Origin: Hexactinellida sp. DTS-2022
Lineage: Eukaryota; Porifera; Hexactinellida
Length of the DNA: 64,000 bases
Direction: 5' to 3'
Assembly: GCA_028753945.1 (NCBI GenBank)
Contig: JAPNXP010000010.1
Span: forward strand, 2,235,042 to 2,299,041
Under the pieces are notes generated by a model. The model was not told the DNA's origin and made no database searches. It was given only the letters and a program-made list of their open reading frames with translations. Made by a program: the position numbers and the translations under genes. Shown piece after piece: positions 11,074 through 21,515 of the stretch (within the stretch, counting starts at the first letter, position 1; every line of letters begins with the position of its first letter).

Positions 11074-11309
11074 GCAAGTTGTATACGATTTACCCTCTTT
11101 ATTATCTATCATTTAAAACAAAGTTTGACTCTAGCTCATATACATTCCAAGTTACAGTGAGGTATGTGAATATGGAACTAAATGACGTGTCATTATATTT
11201 AACATTAATTGAGATTTACTATAAACAAGTTACTTGATAAATTTGGGTAGTTATCAATGCGATGTTAATGCCTATATAGTTAGTACTAACTAGTAGCACG
11301 GTTGGTTAG

Positions 11310-11700
11310 TCTTGATTAGTCTGTCTTGAGACATTCAATGAATTTCCAGATTGTAGGGAAATTCATTGATTCTACTAGATTAGCTGTTCTCGGTAACCCT
11401 TGTGAAACCAGATGGAAATTGTTTCACAGAGATATAAGATAGAGAGGGGTATTCCTTTCTCAATTCAAGTTAATGCAAAGTCCGGATCATTGTGGTATTG
11501 AGATTGCAGGCCAAGGGACTGAAGTTTCCTATCAATTGACTGTGAAAGATTGAAAAACAAGCTTTCATTTGAGATAATGGCCAAACGAATTAATAGCTGC
11601 CTGCTCAAAGTCCACAAAGAAGTAGTGTGGTTGAGAATTTGGGCACGCTTCACGAATAATCTCCTTACATTTTAGTGTAAGTTGAAGTCGATTTGTTTGG
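11310..11700 (-). pseudogene. MULE transposase fragment
   Basis: Minus-strand fragments of a MULE core: EACPNSQPHYFFVDFEQAAI (second catalytic Asp) near 11640-11580; then after a frame change RKLQSLGLQSQYHNDPDFAL (11530-11470); then, in a third frame, NNFHLVSQGLPRTANLVES and FPTIWKFIECLK (11430-11330), matching the RTNNAVE..IWKFI region of the intact MULE at 375-1812. Multiple frame breaks. A related plus-strand fragment sits at 56350-56660, also next to the same flanking repeat family. Confidence 0.75.
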
Positions 11701-11739
11701 AAGTAGAGCATATACGCATGGTAACAAATGACCATTTTC

Positions 11740-12030
11740 AAAACGTATCGATATTTGGGTGCGAAATATCCTGTTTTAATAACCAGCTTTTACAATATTT
11801 AAACGCGTTATAAAATTTCAAGATTGGAACATGATGATGCCCAGGCCTTGTCGAAAGAAATATATTGAAATTATAATTGGAATGTTGGCACATTCCTCGG
11901 TTGCCAGCGATATGTATGTTTCCTAAATGTACCATAACTCAAATACTATCAATTTTATGTAAACTGGGCTAGTTCTGATCTATCCGGAATAGTTGACTTC
12001 CTATTAATTGATAATACATCATTTATCCCT
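11740..12030. repeat. Arm of the foldback/MULE repeat family
   Basis: Shares blocks such as 'ttggaacatgatgatgccca', 'attcctcggttgcca' and 'gacttcctatt.atcgataa' with the centres of the foldback elements at 16067-16912 and 54781-55615, and with 56775-57098. It lies directly beside a MULE fragment, suggesting the family derives from a MULE. Confidence 0.65.
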
Positions 12031-12084
12031 GCTATAACCCGCTGTGCGAATTGCTCAAGTTTCAGTATAAGAGTTTGGAAATTT

Positions 12085-12605
12085 ACCGAATATTCGGTAT
12101 CCCTTATTATATTAGACTAGCTTCGTTTCGCTTGCTAGGTCGCTTCGAAGCAGAACACAACCGCACACCAACCGCTTTGCGGTTGGTGTATCGTTTATAT
12201 ACTTCTTACATTGATTATAAAGCGCAAATAGACCTAAAATTGTAAAACTGAACAATGTGATACTTTGTGAATACGTCATCATGCCATAATGAGTTAGTAT
12301 ATTGGTAGTCTGATGTGATTAACGTGTCCGCTACATTAACGCATCATTAATGTACATAATCTATTAAATTTTTAGATTTTTATCTCTTAGAGAGCGCGAA
12401 TTATGTGTGATTTATTGATTATTTACACATCAAAATGTGACAATGATGTCATAACTTGGCGAGGTGTGAGAAACTTCGGGTGGAAACCTCAACTTGTTGT
12501 CGAGGGACAAAAGTTACCCATATATGCCAAAAATCAGATTTGCATACCGTCCTGTTTCTTTAATCAACTCGGAACATACAAACAAATATATATATATATA
12601 CTATA
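12085..12605 (+). repeat. Dispersed repeat with (TA)n tail, copy 1
   Basis: About 500 bp, homologous over nearly its whole length to 40580-41010. Shared blocks include 'cgcttgctaggtcgctt', 'agatttttatctctt', 'gtgacaatgatgtcataact' and 'tcaactcggaac'. Both copies end in a (TA)n run, which suggests a retroposon with a microsatellite 3' end. The first ~150 bp also resemble the end of the ORF at 16961-17329 and its downstream sequence. Confidence 0.6.
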
Positions 12606-12618
12606 TTATATATTAAAA

Positions 12619-12664
12619 ATGTCTAGGCGCCGGCGCCTAAGGTACAAGGCGCTAGCGCCTATAC
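12619..12664. repeat. Short GC-rich palindromes (TAGGCGC..GCGCCTA)
   Basis: Two palindromes, TAGGCGCCGGCGCCTA and AGGCGCTAGCGCCT, stand close together just after the (TA)n tail. A third (TAGGCGCTAGCGCCTA) occurs alone at 15961-15976. Function unknown. 12665-13020 is AT-rich with nothing recognised. Confidence 0.6.
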
Positions 12665-13025
12665 CATCAGGGAAGTTATTCACTATACTACTTGAGCTCG
12701 GTTAAATAAATTATCCAATCTTTTTAAGAAAACACCGACGGCGATCGAGATTTTATTTGTATTTATTATTTCCATTTTTAATATTATAATAACATTATCC
12801 TAAGCCAAACAATAAATATAGATATATCCTTAATTTATTTATAAAATTATATGACAATGAATCATTAAATAATTTAAAAAATGCTCTGAAATATAGGGAT
12901 GAAACGAATATTCGAAATGTAAGGAACGAATATTCGAATAGCCGCTTCGTTTTGATGACTAAGCATTATATCAATTTCAAGACTCAAATTATAGTATAAA
13001 TAGTTTCTGTTAATTATTTTTGAAT

Positions 13026-13165
13026 TACTTATCCGATCATCGGCGCTTGTATTAAATAACCCTGGCTACTTTCTACCGATGTTGATTTTTATAAACATAA
13101 AAAATCAATCGGTAGAAAGTAGCGAGGTTTTTTTTATACAAACGCCGATGATCGGTGGATAAGTA
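13026..13165. mobile_element. Near-perfect palindromic MITE
   Basis: Two ~65-bp arms (TACTTATCCGATCATCGGCG and its inverse at the right, plus an inner 'tactttctaccgat' block) enclose a short centre of about 15 bp. A TA at each outer edge may be the target duplication. Confidence 0.75.
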
Positions 13166-13234
13166 AACTCATTATTTATATGGTTATGTATTCGACACAA
13201 GTTAGTTATTACTCAGCTAGTTTGGGTAGGAATG

Positions 13235-13520
13235 TACACAAGGACGTCGCCACGGGGGGGCATAGGAGGGCAATGCCCCCCAAAATTTTACCTGGGCCCC
13301 CCAAATTTTCTGCAATAACTTTGAATAAGGATAGATTGAGCGTTCGCTCACTGTATTGTAATGACTCATCTGAATAGTGGCCCCCCAAAATTCTTTCGGG
13401 TCCCCCAAAATTTTTTTTGTGTCCCCCAAATAATTTTTTGTTGCTACGCCCATGGTAATGCCCCCCCCTGGTATAAATCCTCGCCCCGGGGCAATGCCCC
13501 CCCCCTGATAAGATATATTG
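13235..13520. repeat. C-run/G-run repeat, probable hAT-like MITE
   Basis: Repeats of 'gccccccaaaatttt' and 'gggtcccccaaa' with outer inverted 'gacgtcgccacgg' and 'ttgctacgcccatgg' motifs. It resembles degenerate hAT-type MITEs; ends not defined. Open frames here come from the homopolymer runs and are not genes. Confidence 0.4.
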
Positions 13521-13677
13521 AACTATTTTATTCCTCTGATTCATTGATGCTATTGAATTCAATTTAATGAGTTCACACTTTCCAATCCATTTGAGTCATA
13601 TCCCTGTACGAGGCTCCAATTTTCCCCTGTACATTGGTCAAGTTCCCTAGACACCTCAAATTTTTACCTTCATATCA

Positions 13678-13822
13678 AGGAATTATCCAGGAGCGCGAGA
13701 CGCTCCTTTTGAGCATGATTTTGGAAAATTTGAATTTAGGAGCGCGAAAATTTGGAATCTTCTCCCATACCGTAACATTAATTTGTGATTTAGGCGTATT
13801 GAAATTAGATCAGACCAGGCAA
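13678..13822. repeat. Dispersed 145-bp repeat, copy at 63481-63622
   Basis: Begins GAATTATCCAGGAGCGCGAG and ends ATCAGACCAGG in both copies. The second copy sits inside a pogo-like MITE between 11-bp direct repeats. After 13822 follows a stretch with a hAT-like inverted end (about 13850-13895, 'cccggtcgatcccta'). Confidence 0.7.
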
Positions 13823-13917
13823 AATCCCGGCAAAAATCTGACATTCTCGGAAAAATCCCGTCCCGGCATGAAATTTTATCCCGGTCGATCCCTAATTGAG
13901 ACATTGTAGAACAGAGT

Positions 13918-14286
13918 TATATAAGCAAACATTTTATAATAGAATACCGCATCTATGGAATAATTTACCCAAGTTTTTGAGATTATCTAACCTCAACCCT
14001 TCCTCTTTTACAAAACATTGTAATGAGTTTTATAAGAGCAAGACAAAGACTTTAATCCAGATAAACCATCCGTAACATGGGATCGTTGACATCACAATAA
14101 GAACACATTATTTTTGTACCTAACATTGTACTAGTTTCAACATTGTACTTCGGGTGGACTGCCTAGTATGGTTCTTATGTTCCTTGCGATCCTTCCCCTC
14201 TGCCTCATGTAAACAATTAGTGTATGTATATTTTGTGTATGTATATTTCTTGTTGAGGCAGATAAATGGATGAAATAAAAAAAGAA
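13918..14286 (+). pseudogene. LINE reverse transcriptase C-terminus and 3' UTR
   Basis: The plus strand reads NRIPHLWNNLPKFLRLSNLN then SFTKHCNEFYKSKTKTLIQI and a stop near 14082. This is the end of a LINE RT protein (the conserved LWN.LP..LR region). It is followed by about 200 bp of probable 3' UTR ending in an A-rich tail (aaataaaaaaag, 14272-14284). Heavily 5'-truncated. Confidence 0.7.
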
Positions 14287-14451
14287 CGGAATAAATAACA
14301 TAATACGAAGGTGAACAATCAAAGAAAGGTGAGATATCTATTTGAGGTTGGGATGAATGGAACACTAGAATCAATGGCTGAATTGACTGAGTCACAGGCT
14401 AGCAGTGTCACAACTTTCTACTTAACCATATCTGTATTATCAACTGATAAC

Positions 14452-14530
14452 AGGGATGCCAACATCTGAAAACCAAAAATCGGGACGTTTGCCATTTTGG
14501 CGGAAGTTTTACCAAAAAAGCGGGAGGTCG
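14452..14530. repeat. Isolated hAT-like terminal repeat
   Basis: CAGGGATGCCAACATCTGAA followed by 'aaaaatcgggacg' resembles a hAT inverted terminus. No partner end or 8-bp duplication was found nearby. Confidence 0.35.
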
Positions 14531-14634
14531 AAGGTGAAAAATCGGGAGACTCAAATATATGCTATTTCTTTGAAACTATCATGAATAGAACGATACAATA
14601 TGATTAATTTTTATGTTTGAATATCTACAATTAG

Positions 14635-14811
14635 GAAAGAAGAAGTTGGTGTTAAGGTTAACAAGTGTCTAGCCTTACTGTTGGTTCATCATCAACTTGC
14701 TGGATTTGATATAGGAATAATCTCCGAAATTCCTAGTACTCAAGAATTAACGAAATTGGTGCAGTTAGGCCATCTTTCTTACCTCGAAGCTTTTCCCAAA
14801 GACTTCCCAAG
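14635..14811 (+). CDS. Possible internal exon of a host gene
   Basis: A 177-bp open stretch sits between a good 3' splice site (ctacaattag, ending 14634) and a 5' splice site (CCAAG|GTAAAA, 14812). It is in phase 2 at both ends. The peptide is EEVGVKVNKCLALLLVHHQL, then GFDIGIISEIPSTQELTKLV and QLGHLSYLEAFPKDFPR. It looks like ordinary protein (hydrophobic and charged balance, no transposon motif), but I do not recognise the family. Its exit phase does not by itself join the exons at 27650-30731, because that exon needs phase 1. Either another exon intervenes or it is a separate gene. 14812-15273 holds nothing else recognised. Confidence 0.4.
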
Positions 14812-15273
14812 GTAAAAAATTTCCTATTATTATTCTTTCATACAGAAAACCAAACAACGAGAAGCTAAAGCGTGAGTGGTTAGTGTTAAGTCAAGTCTCA
14901 ATTCTTTTTTTTCTTTGCCATGTCGTTTAGTTTGACATACAAGTATTCATTCATCAGTTATAATCCCAAAACTCAACCAAATCCGGATACTTTGCGAGTT
15001 CAAACTTTATGATAATGATAAAAAGAAAACTATGATAAATACCTGGAGATGAGCGTAGTAATTCTCACAAATAATTATTGCTACTTGAAATGGCGTGAAC
15101 TTCAAATACGTTTAGAGAATAATAGTATACTATTGATGATCAGATCATCGAACAACTTAGGTTCAATACACAACGGTGAAAAAATTTCTTCCTAGGGGAA
15201 AGGGGACTCCCTTTGCGATTGCGGAAATAGTCACAATTGATTGGAGATGTACATAACGGAAACTTTCTCGGTA

Positions 15274-15423
15274 CACACTGTTCTCTCTAATAGTCCAGCA
15301 GTGGGCGATTGGCCCAAAGTGTACTATTAGAAAATATGGATTCTTACAGATATATAAATGGGTTATTTGTACAAGTAGATAAGTGGACTATTAGAGAAGT
15401 GGACAATAAGAGAGAACAGACTG
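15274..15423. mobile_element. pogo-like MITE
   Basis: 150 bp with inverted ends (CACACTGTTCTCTCTAATAG; right end inverse CAGTCTGTTCTCTCTTATTG) and TA on both sides (15272-15273, 15424-15425). Non-coding. 15424-16060 contains AT microsatellite and one short palindrome but no recognised gene. Confidence 0.7.
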
Positions 15424-16066
15424 TATCCTGGAACTTGTTTGACACTATTATCCAATATTACAAGAACACCTCAGGAAAGTTCATGAGTCACAATAATAAG
15501 GAAACTATGGCAGGCTCATTATCTTTCATTTCAATCATAGAATGAATTCCTGAGATTTAGTTCTTGCTAATGTTTCGAGGAACGTCAACTTTTCCACTAT
15601 TGCCCAATGGAACACTAGATTCTGCTTATTTAGAACAGACACTGTCATTTACGATATGTATCGCCTGAAGAAAATCATGAATATCCATTCGGATTGTCGT
15701 GGTTCGGATGCACGCAACATTTCCGGCTGATACCAAAGAACACAAGTTATCTCCTAACGAAGACCCCCCTTTGCCTATTCTCACCTTGTGTTTGTCATTC
15801 ATTGAATTCTGCGAGTGCTTGTATTTAATTAAACCATCAAAAATAATTTCACTAATTGTACACTATAAAGTTACAAATGCGAAATTGGTGTAATTGTTAT
15901 GATACTAAGTAAACTCGTTATAAACTAAGTTTAAGTAGTTTAGTGAGTAAGTAGTATACATAGGCGCTAGCGCCTAGACTTTTTTAATACCTCATATATA
16001 TATATATAATATTATATATATACCCCGCGCATAGGTTTGTGTTTTAATAGTATAGATATATATAAT

Positions 16067-16912
16067 CGTGACCTACATTATAATAAGGCCTATTCAGTGT
16101 TATCAAAATGTGGACTATGGATACTGTCGAAGGCCATTGTAAAATAGAGGGCACTTCTTTATCTCAATTATTAGTAATGGTAGACCTGAATATGTTTTGT
16201 AACTAAATGGGAACACCCGAATATGATATATAGAACCTTTAAAAATTTTAATATGTCATCATTTGATGACGTAATCGTCAATTTTCGTTCGAATTATCAT
16301 GTTTTTAAAGCCCTGTTTTAATACAGTTAAATGCGTTATATATGTTCAACATTGGTACATGATGATAGCCAGACCTAGTTAAATAAAATATATCAAAATT
16401 ATAATAGGAATGTTGACACATTCCTCGGTTGTCAGGAAAATGTATATTTCCTAAAATGAGCCATAACACCAAAACTATAATTGTTATGTAAACTAGACTT
16501 CGCCTCATCTATCCTCAATAGGTGACTTCCTATTCATCGATAGTACATTTTATATGCCTTACTTTGATATGTTTTGAGTTTATGAGATAATTAACTCGTA
16601 TTCCGTAAATGGTACTGAGCTCGTGTTAAACATATATAACGCGTTTAACTGTGTTAGAACAGGGCTTTAAAAACATGATAATTCGAACGAAAATTGACGA
16701 TTACGTCATCAAATGATGACATATTTCAATTTTTAAAGGTTCTATATATCATATTCGGATGTTCCCATATAGTTCCAAAACATATTCAGGTCTACCAAAT
16801 GTTACAAATAATTGAGATAAAGAAGTGCCCTCTATTTTACAATGGCCTTCGACATTATCCATAGTCCACATTTTGATAACACTGAATAGGCCTTATTATA
16901 ACGTAGGTCACG
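16067..16912. mobile_element. Foldback element with ~260-bp inverted arms
   Basis: Left arm about 16067-16345 and right arm about 16635-16912 are nearly identical inverted copies (outer end CGTGACCTACATTATAATAA; inner 'gacgtaatcgtcaattttcg'). The ~290-bp centre carries the block shared with 11740-12030, 54781-55615 and 56775-57098. The outer ~85 bp match the termini of the P-type element at 6689-9126. Flanks are AT repeats, so the target duplication cannot be fixed. Non-coding. Confidence 0.85.
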
Positions 16913-16960
16913 ATATAATTTTGTCTTATTAAATTTTTTTGCCTTTGTTTTCATTTAGCT

Positions 16961-17329
16961 ATGGCTGACTTTCAGCCAAATTTCTCTATTGAATCACTTC
17001 CAAAATGTTTTTCTAATGGAGTAGTATTAGTTAAAGCTTATCGTTCCCCACTACCTATTGAGTTCTCAATTTATATTGGTAACTTTGACCAACTTGCATT
17101 ATTTTCTTCCAATTCTGTGTTTTTATTCAACGGGATTGATTTTACGAAAGAGTTCTATATTTATCAAGATCAGTTAAAAAAAGTTGCATTTGTCAGGTTT
17201 GTCGAGACTACAATAACAGTTAATAATAACTTGGGCTCTTTGCTTGCTATTTCGCTTCGCGGCAGATTCGTGCGGAAGACAACCACATTACAAACATTTC
17301 GTGGTTGTGGTGTAGTAATTCCTCACTAA
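16961..17329 (+). CDS. Small ORF of unknown function after a splice-acceptor-like tract
   Basis: 122 codons starting MADFQPNFSIESLPKCF and ending GCGVVIPH. The ATG follows a strong polypyrimidine-AG tract (tttttgcctttgttttcatttag, ending 16958), so it may be the first coding exon after a 5' UTR intron. No signal peptide, transmembrane segment or known motif is visible; the middle is rich in F, I and V. The 3' end and following ~80 bp resemble the (TA)n-tailed repeats at 12085 and 40580, so the ORF may belong to a repeated element. It lies 48 bp from the foldback element. Function not assigned. 17330-18156 shows nothing recognised. Confidence 0.4.
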   Translation: MADFQPNFSIESLPKCFSNGVVLVKAYRSPLPIEFSIYIGNFDQLALFSSNSVFLFNGIDFTKEFYIYQDQLKKVAFVRFVETTITVNNNLGSLLAISLRGRFVRKTTTLQTFRGCGVVIPH

Positions 17330-18597
17330 CGCTAATTATAGCTTAAATGGTCCTAAATAATCTTAAAATAGTGAATTTTAAGGTTCAACCCACAATTTGA
17401 ATATTTTTTTCCTTTCCTATCCTAGGTTAAATCCGTATAAACTCTGTACTGTTAACAAATTCACCATCAAAATTGATTATACGTAATAATATTCGTTTGA
17501 GTGGTTGAGTATAGTTCCATATTGTGTAATGTTAAATTCCTATTCCTAACTAGAAAATATGCATGGATTTGACAAACAATTCTTCTTAAATTTAATGGCT
17601 GATGCATCTTTATTTTTCAATAGGTAATAGGTAATAGTATTGTATAACCTCTCATATTAGATTGTCAATTTCGATGCATACTATATAATTTTCAGTCTTT
17701 AGTGATACCTGACATGATTCAAGATTATTTTGGATTTTACTGTGCCGAGTTTACTATAGCATAGTGGCCCAGTATTGAAATCACTGCCATTTTTTCTCCG
17801 TAGACGGTGCGCTGGCCAGAGCTTTATAGTTGATGTGCTGAAACTTGGCATGTAGGTGCGATGTGACCGTCTAATTTGCACCTGGGGTCACGATTTTTTA
17901 TTAACACATTTTGACACCTTTCAAAGTTTGTCTGGTCCATTACTCAAAAAATGTTATATTAAACCCCCAATATTTATATCACCATTGGATTCACGATAGA
18001 ATTCTGCGTCTGATGGGAAAGGACAAATTTTTATGATGGTTTAATTCATGCCACAAATGGGGGTTGAAATTTCTTTGTTTACTCACACTTCAGTTTCACT
18101 AAAACTGTTAGATCTAATTCCATCGTTTCAACTTGTTATAAATATATTGATTTAACTACAGTCAACATCCGATAACTCGAATGCCAGTTAACTCGAACAT
18201 TCGTTATCTCGAACGAATTTTCATTTCCCCTCGTTTTACTATTCGATTTATATAAAAAAACCGTTCACTATCTCGAATACCGGTTATCTCGAACATTCTC
18301 TATCTCGAACAGATTTTCGGTTTCCCCTGAAAAATTACAGCCGTTTAACTCGACTTTTGTACTATTTTAGAATGATTTTAAGAAACGAATTGTAACCACT
18401 GCCCTCAATTTCTTTCTAAACTGATCGTAGTCCTAGTCCAATCTGAAACCCCCCGAACCGGCCGCTATGAACATCTGGCCTACCACCTTATATATACTAG
18501 TTACAACCTTTTTAGCCTGCAACACTACAATATTTATTAAAATTTCTGTCAGAAAATATACGTATATTTGTTTTTAATTACTGTTGCTAATCATTAA

Positions 18598-19089
18598 TTA
18601 TATATCTACTACTAATAACTGTCTCTGCAAAATCTCAATAAAGTTACTTGAACCTTCAAAGAATAATGTGCATGGGACTTGCATTCCGTCGCCGTGACCA
18701 AGATTAACAACCTTGTCCTTTATGAATACATGGCATGAACCATACTTGTCTGCCCGAAGGAAATAAAAAATTGTCTTCGCAAATTTTCCGTTGGTTACTT
18801 TTGGTAAATGCCCAATTACTTCATTATTCTTTAAAACACAAACTGCGTATTTATCTACGACATTGTCAGGCTCTATCGCAGCTTGTAGTTTTTCCCCAGC
18901 ATGTGGTTTCAATTTACTCTTATAAACATGGAAACCTTTCACGAATGTATCAATTTTGAATTCTTTCAAATCGACTGACAGTTGCTCTTCGCTTGAGACA
19001 GCTTTTCCTTCGTCAGAAACATATTCATTTTTGCTTGCCATACTTAAATTATTAAAAGTATCTTCAAAACCAGCGGCCATGTATTTCAT
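18598..19089 (-). CDS. HIRAN-like domain protein encoded inside the Tigger element
   Basis: An intact 163-codon ORF from ATG 19089 (other ATGs at 19080 and 19041). Residues about 50-140 resemble a HIRAN domain, a small beta-barrel known in HLTF-type helicases to bind DNA 3' ends. Visible motifs: FVKGFHVYKSKLKPHAGEKL, IEPDNVVDKYAVCVLKNNEV, IGHLPK, then a variable loop and GDGMQVPCTLFFEG. The N-terminus is acidic and Ser-rich. It lies wholly within the Tigger ends, divergent from the transposase, with 187 bp between the two starts that could hold a shared promoter. Unlike the transposase it has no stop or frameshift. Role unknown; assignment rests on pattern only. Confidence 0.6.
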   Translation of the reverse strand: MKYMAAGFEDTFNNLSMASKNEYVSDEGKAVSSEEQLSVDLKEFKIDTFVKGFHVYKSKLKPHAGEKLQAAIEPDNVVDKYAVCVLKNNEVIGHLPKVTNGKFAKTIFYFLRADKYGSCHVFIKDKVVNLGHGDGMQVPCTLFFEGSSNFIEILQRQLLVVDI

Positions 19090-19276
19090 TGAAAAATTCC
19101 TTGATCAGTCTCAAAAGTGAAAACAAGTGGTTGGCTATTATCTAAGCTATAAAACCTAAGTTTTGATAGCGAAGTATGATGATTAGAATCACAATCATAT
19201 TGTGTTAATGTGGTTATGAATTAATGTTTGAATATTAGATCTGAACCTCAACATATTTCGTTTGTTTGGATAAACA

Positions 19277-21296
19277 ATGGCTTCTGCAGCAACACGTAAG
19301 ATATGTCACAAGTCTCTCAAGGAAAAGTATGATGCCCTCTAAGACCTCGAGAAAGGTGCATCAAATAGGAGTGTTGCAAAAAAATACAACATCCCAAAAA
19401 ACACTCTTTCAACATGGGTGAAGAACAAACATAAGATTATGAGTTCATTGAATGGAGGAAATAATCCTAAAAGCAAGAAATTACGAACATGTATTCATGA
19501 AAAATTGGATGAAGCTATATTTAAGTGGTTTTTGTCTGCAAGAAGCCAGGATGTACCGATTGGAGGAGTGGTTTTTAAAGCAAAGACATTGGAATATGCT
19601 AAAGAGATTGGGTTAGACGATTTTCAAGCATCTGATGGTTGGATTCGCCGTTGGAAAAGAGATACAATATCAGTTTCAAAACGATATCAGGAGAAGCTAA
19701 CTCTGTGACTGCTGGAATTGTCGCACCATGGAAGGAGACATCATTGCCGACCCTACTATCCAACTACCATTTGGAAGATACAGTACCCGGACAAAAGTAT
19801 TCGACCACCCAACATTTTCCCATTGAAAATAGTACTATAGTAGGTCTAATAATATTGTTCAATGTAATAAAACTTTATGACATACTGCTATTTTGATTTC
19901 AGATTCGTATTCTACGCACTCGAATTACCTATTTTAGATGCTTTCAAATTGGTTACATATTAATTGGGTTGAAATTATCATCAAGTGGCAACATGTGCCA
20001 CCAGTTCCCATCTCTCCCATAGTGGCAATTCGGAAAAGTGGTATATAGTGGCACAGGATGATAATTTTTAACCAAATCAAAAAGGGAATGAATTGAAAGC
20101 TTCTACAAGTGTTAATTCGAATGCGAGAATACGAATTTGTAATCGAAATATCAATATCTCATGTAATTTGAAAACACAATCTTCCATTGTTCAACCTACA
20201 AAAGTACTATTTTCAATGGGAAAATGTTGGGTGGTCGAATACTTTTGTCCGGGTAGTGTATATACAGTGCAGACGAATTTGGTTTGTTCTATGAGTGTCT
20301 ACCAAGTAAAAGAGTCTTCACTTAAAGTCTGAGAAATGTGTTGGGGGAAAACACAGCAAAGTACGGTTGACTGGGATGGCAGCTGCCAACGGTGTTGGCG
20401 ACAAGTTACCTATGTTTATCATAGGTAAATCCAAGAAGCCACGGTGTTTTGCTGGACTTACGAACTTACCTTGCCGTTACCGAGGACAAGGAAAGAGCTG
20501 GATGGACAGAAATTTGTTTGAAGAGTGGGTGCGAGAGCTAGATTCGAAATTCCTGGAAGATAGAAGAAAAATGGCCCTTCTTGTTGATAATTGTCCTGCC
20601 CATTCACTTGTGGACAACCTAAAGGCAATCGACCTGGTTTTACATCCACCCAACACCACCGCGAGTACTCAACCAATGGACCAGGGAGTTATTCGCAACC
20701 TTAAAGCAAAATACCGCGTCCTGGTCGTCCAAAAGTACATCAGAGCATTAGACAGGAATATGCCATTACCAAAGATTAATATTATCAGTGCAATGAGCAT
20801 GCTTGTAACGGCATGGAGTATGGTTACAAAGACGACAGTGGTCAACTGCTTTACGAAGGCAAACATGTCAGAAGCATTACAGGAGGAAGCATTGCAAGAT
20901 GATGATGACCCATTCAAAGAACTCATCGAAGAAATTGATATACTACGAGAAAAAGATCGAGATATTGTCCCACTTAATGTAACTGTGGAAGATTTAGTGG
21001 CAGTTGATGATGAAGTTACTGCCACAGCACCTATGGCATCAGAAGAAGAAGAAATACTTGCCGAACTACGGGGAGAGGATATCTTAGAGATTTATGATGA
21101 AGAAATATGTGATGATTCTCCGTCGAAACCAACGCAGAACGAAATAAGAAATGCCATGGATCTGGTTTTCCAATATTGCTTGTTTTCAAGTAATGGAGAT
21201 GAACTCCGTAAACATTCACTAATCCTTAACAAAATGCTTGAGTCGGAGTTTACAGAGCGAATGAAGCAGAGTACATTAGATTCATATTTCGTATGA
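19277..21296 (+). pseudogene. Tigger (CENP-B-like DDE) transposase, broken
   Basis: Starts at ATG 19277: MASAATRKICHKSLKEKYDA, then a stop at 19338, then LEKGASNRSVAKKYNIPKNT (first helix-turn-helix) and SDGWIRRWKRD (second, CENP-B-type HTH). The chain is interrupted by a MITE at 19786-20253. It resumes with ADEFGLFYECLP (first catalytic Asp), has a stop and a frameshift near 20330-20370, then runs open from 20367: LPMFIIGKSKKPRCF, MALLVDNCPAHS (second Asp), STQPMDQGVIRNLK (third Asp), and an acidic C-terminal tail ending QSTLDSYFV. All three catalytic aspartates remain, but the gene is dead as it stands. Confidence 0.9.
19786..20253. mobile_element. Tc1-like MITE nested in Tigger
   Basis: 468 bp with ~45-bp inverted ends (CCCGGACAAAAGTATTCGAC) and TA duplications (19784-19785, 20254-20255). 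A second copy lacking its left terminus lies at 42345-42782. Confidence 0.88.
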
Positions 21297-21515
21297 AATA
21301 GAGAGATAGTATACTAGTATAGTCGAGTTAGAATGCATCGAGATATAGAGATAGAATAGCATTGAGCAGACATGGCTTAGTTTTGTTCAGCTTCCACGAA
21401 TTGAGTAAAATACAATTTTGTTACATTAAATGGTGGCCATCCGTTAACTCGAACATTCGCTATCTCGAACGGATTTTTCATTCCCCTGAGGGTTCGAGTT
21501 ACCGGATGTTGACTG

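Larger units (their letters stand above)
18159..21515 (+). mobile_element. Tigger/pogo transposon carrying a second ORF
   Basis: Ends read CAGTCAACATCCGATAACTC (left) and CAGTCAACATCCGGTAACTC (right, inverted), with TA duplications at 18157-18158 and 21516-21517. Subterminal 'gttaactcgaacattcg.tatctcgaacg' repeats occur at both ends. It encodes a CENP-B-type DDE transposase on the plus strand (19277-21296) and a separate HIRAN-like protein on the minus strand (18598-19089), plus a nested TA-flanked MITE (19786-20253). Confidence 0.92.

Noticed and set aside
12560..13567. Short open frames around 12400-12705, 13180-13570 and 13634-13909
   Set aside because: They come from microsatellites, C/G runs and repeat sequence; no domain or splice support.
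15560..15660. Plus-strand peptide MFRGTSTFPLLPNGTLDSAY, vaguely like a RasGAP 'LFR.NS' segment
   Set aside because: Too short, no matching second exon, and splice phase does not join the neighbouring candidate exons.
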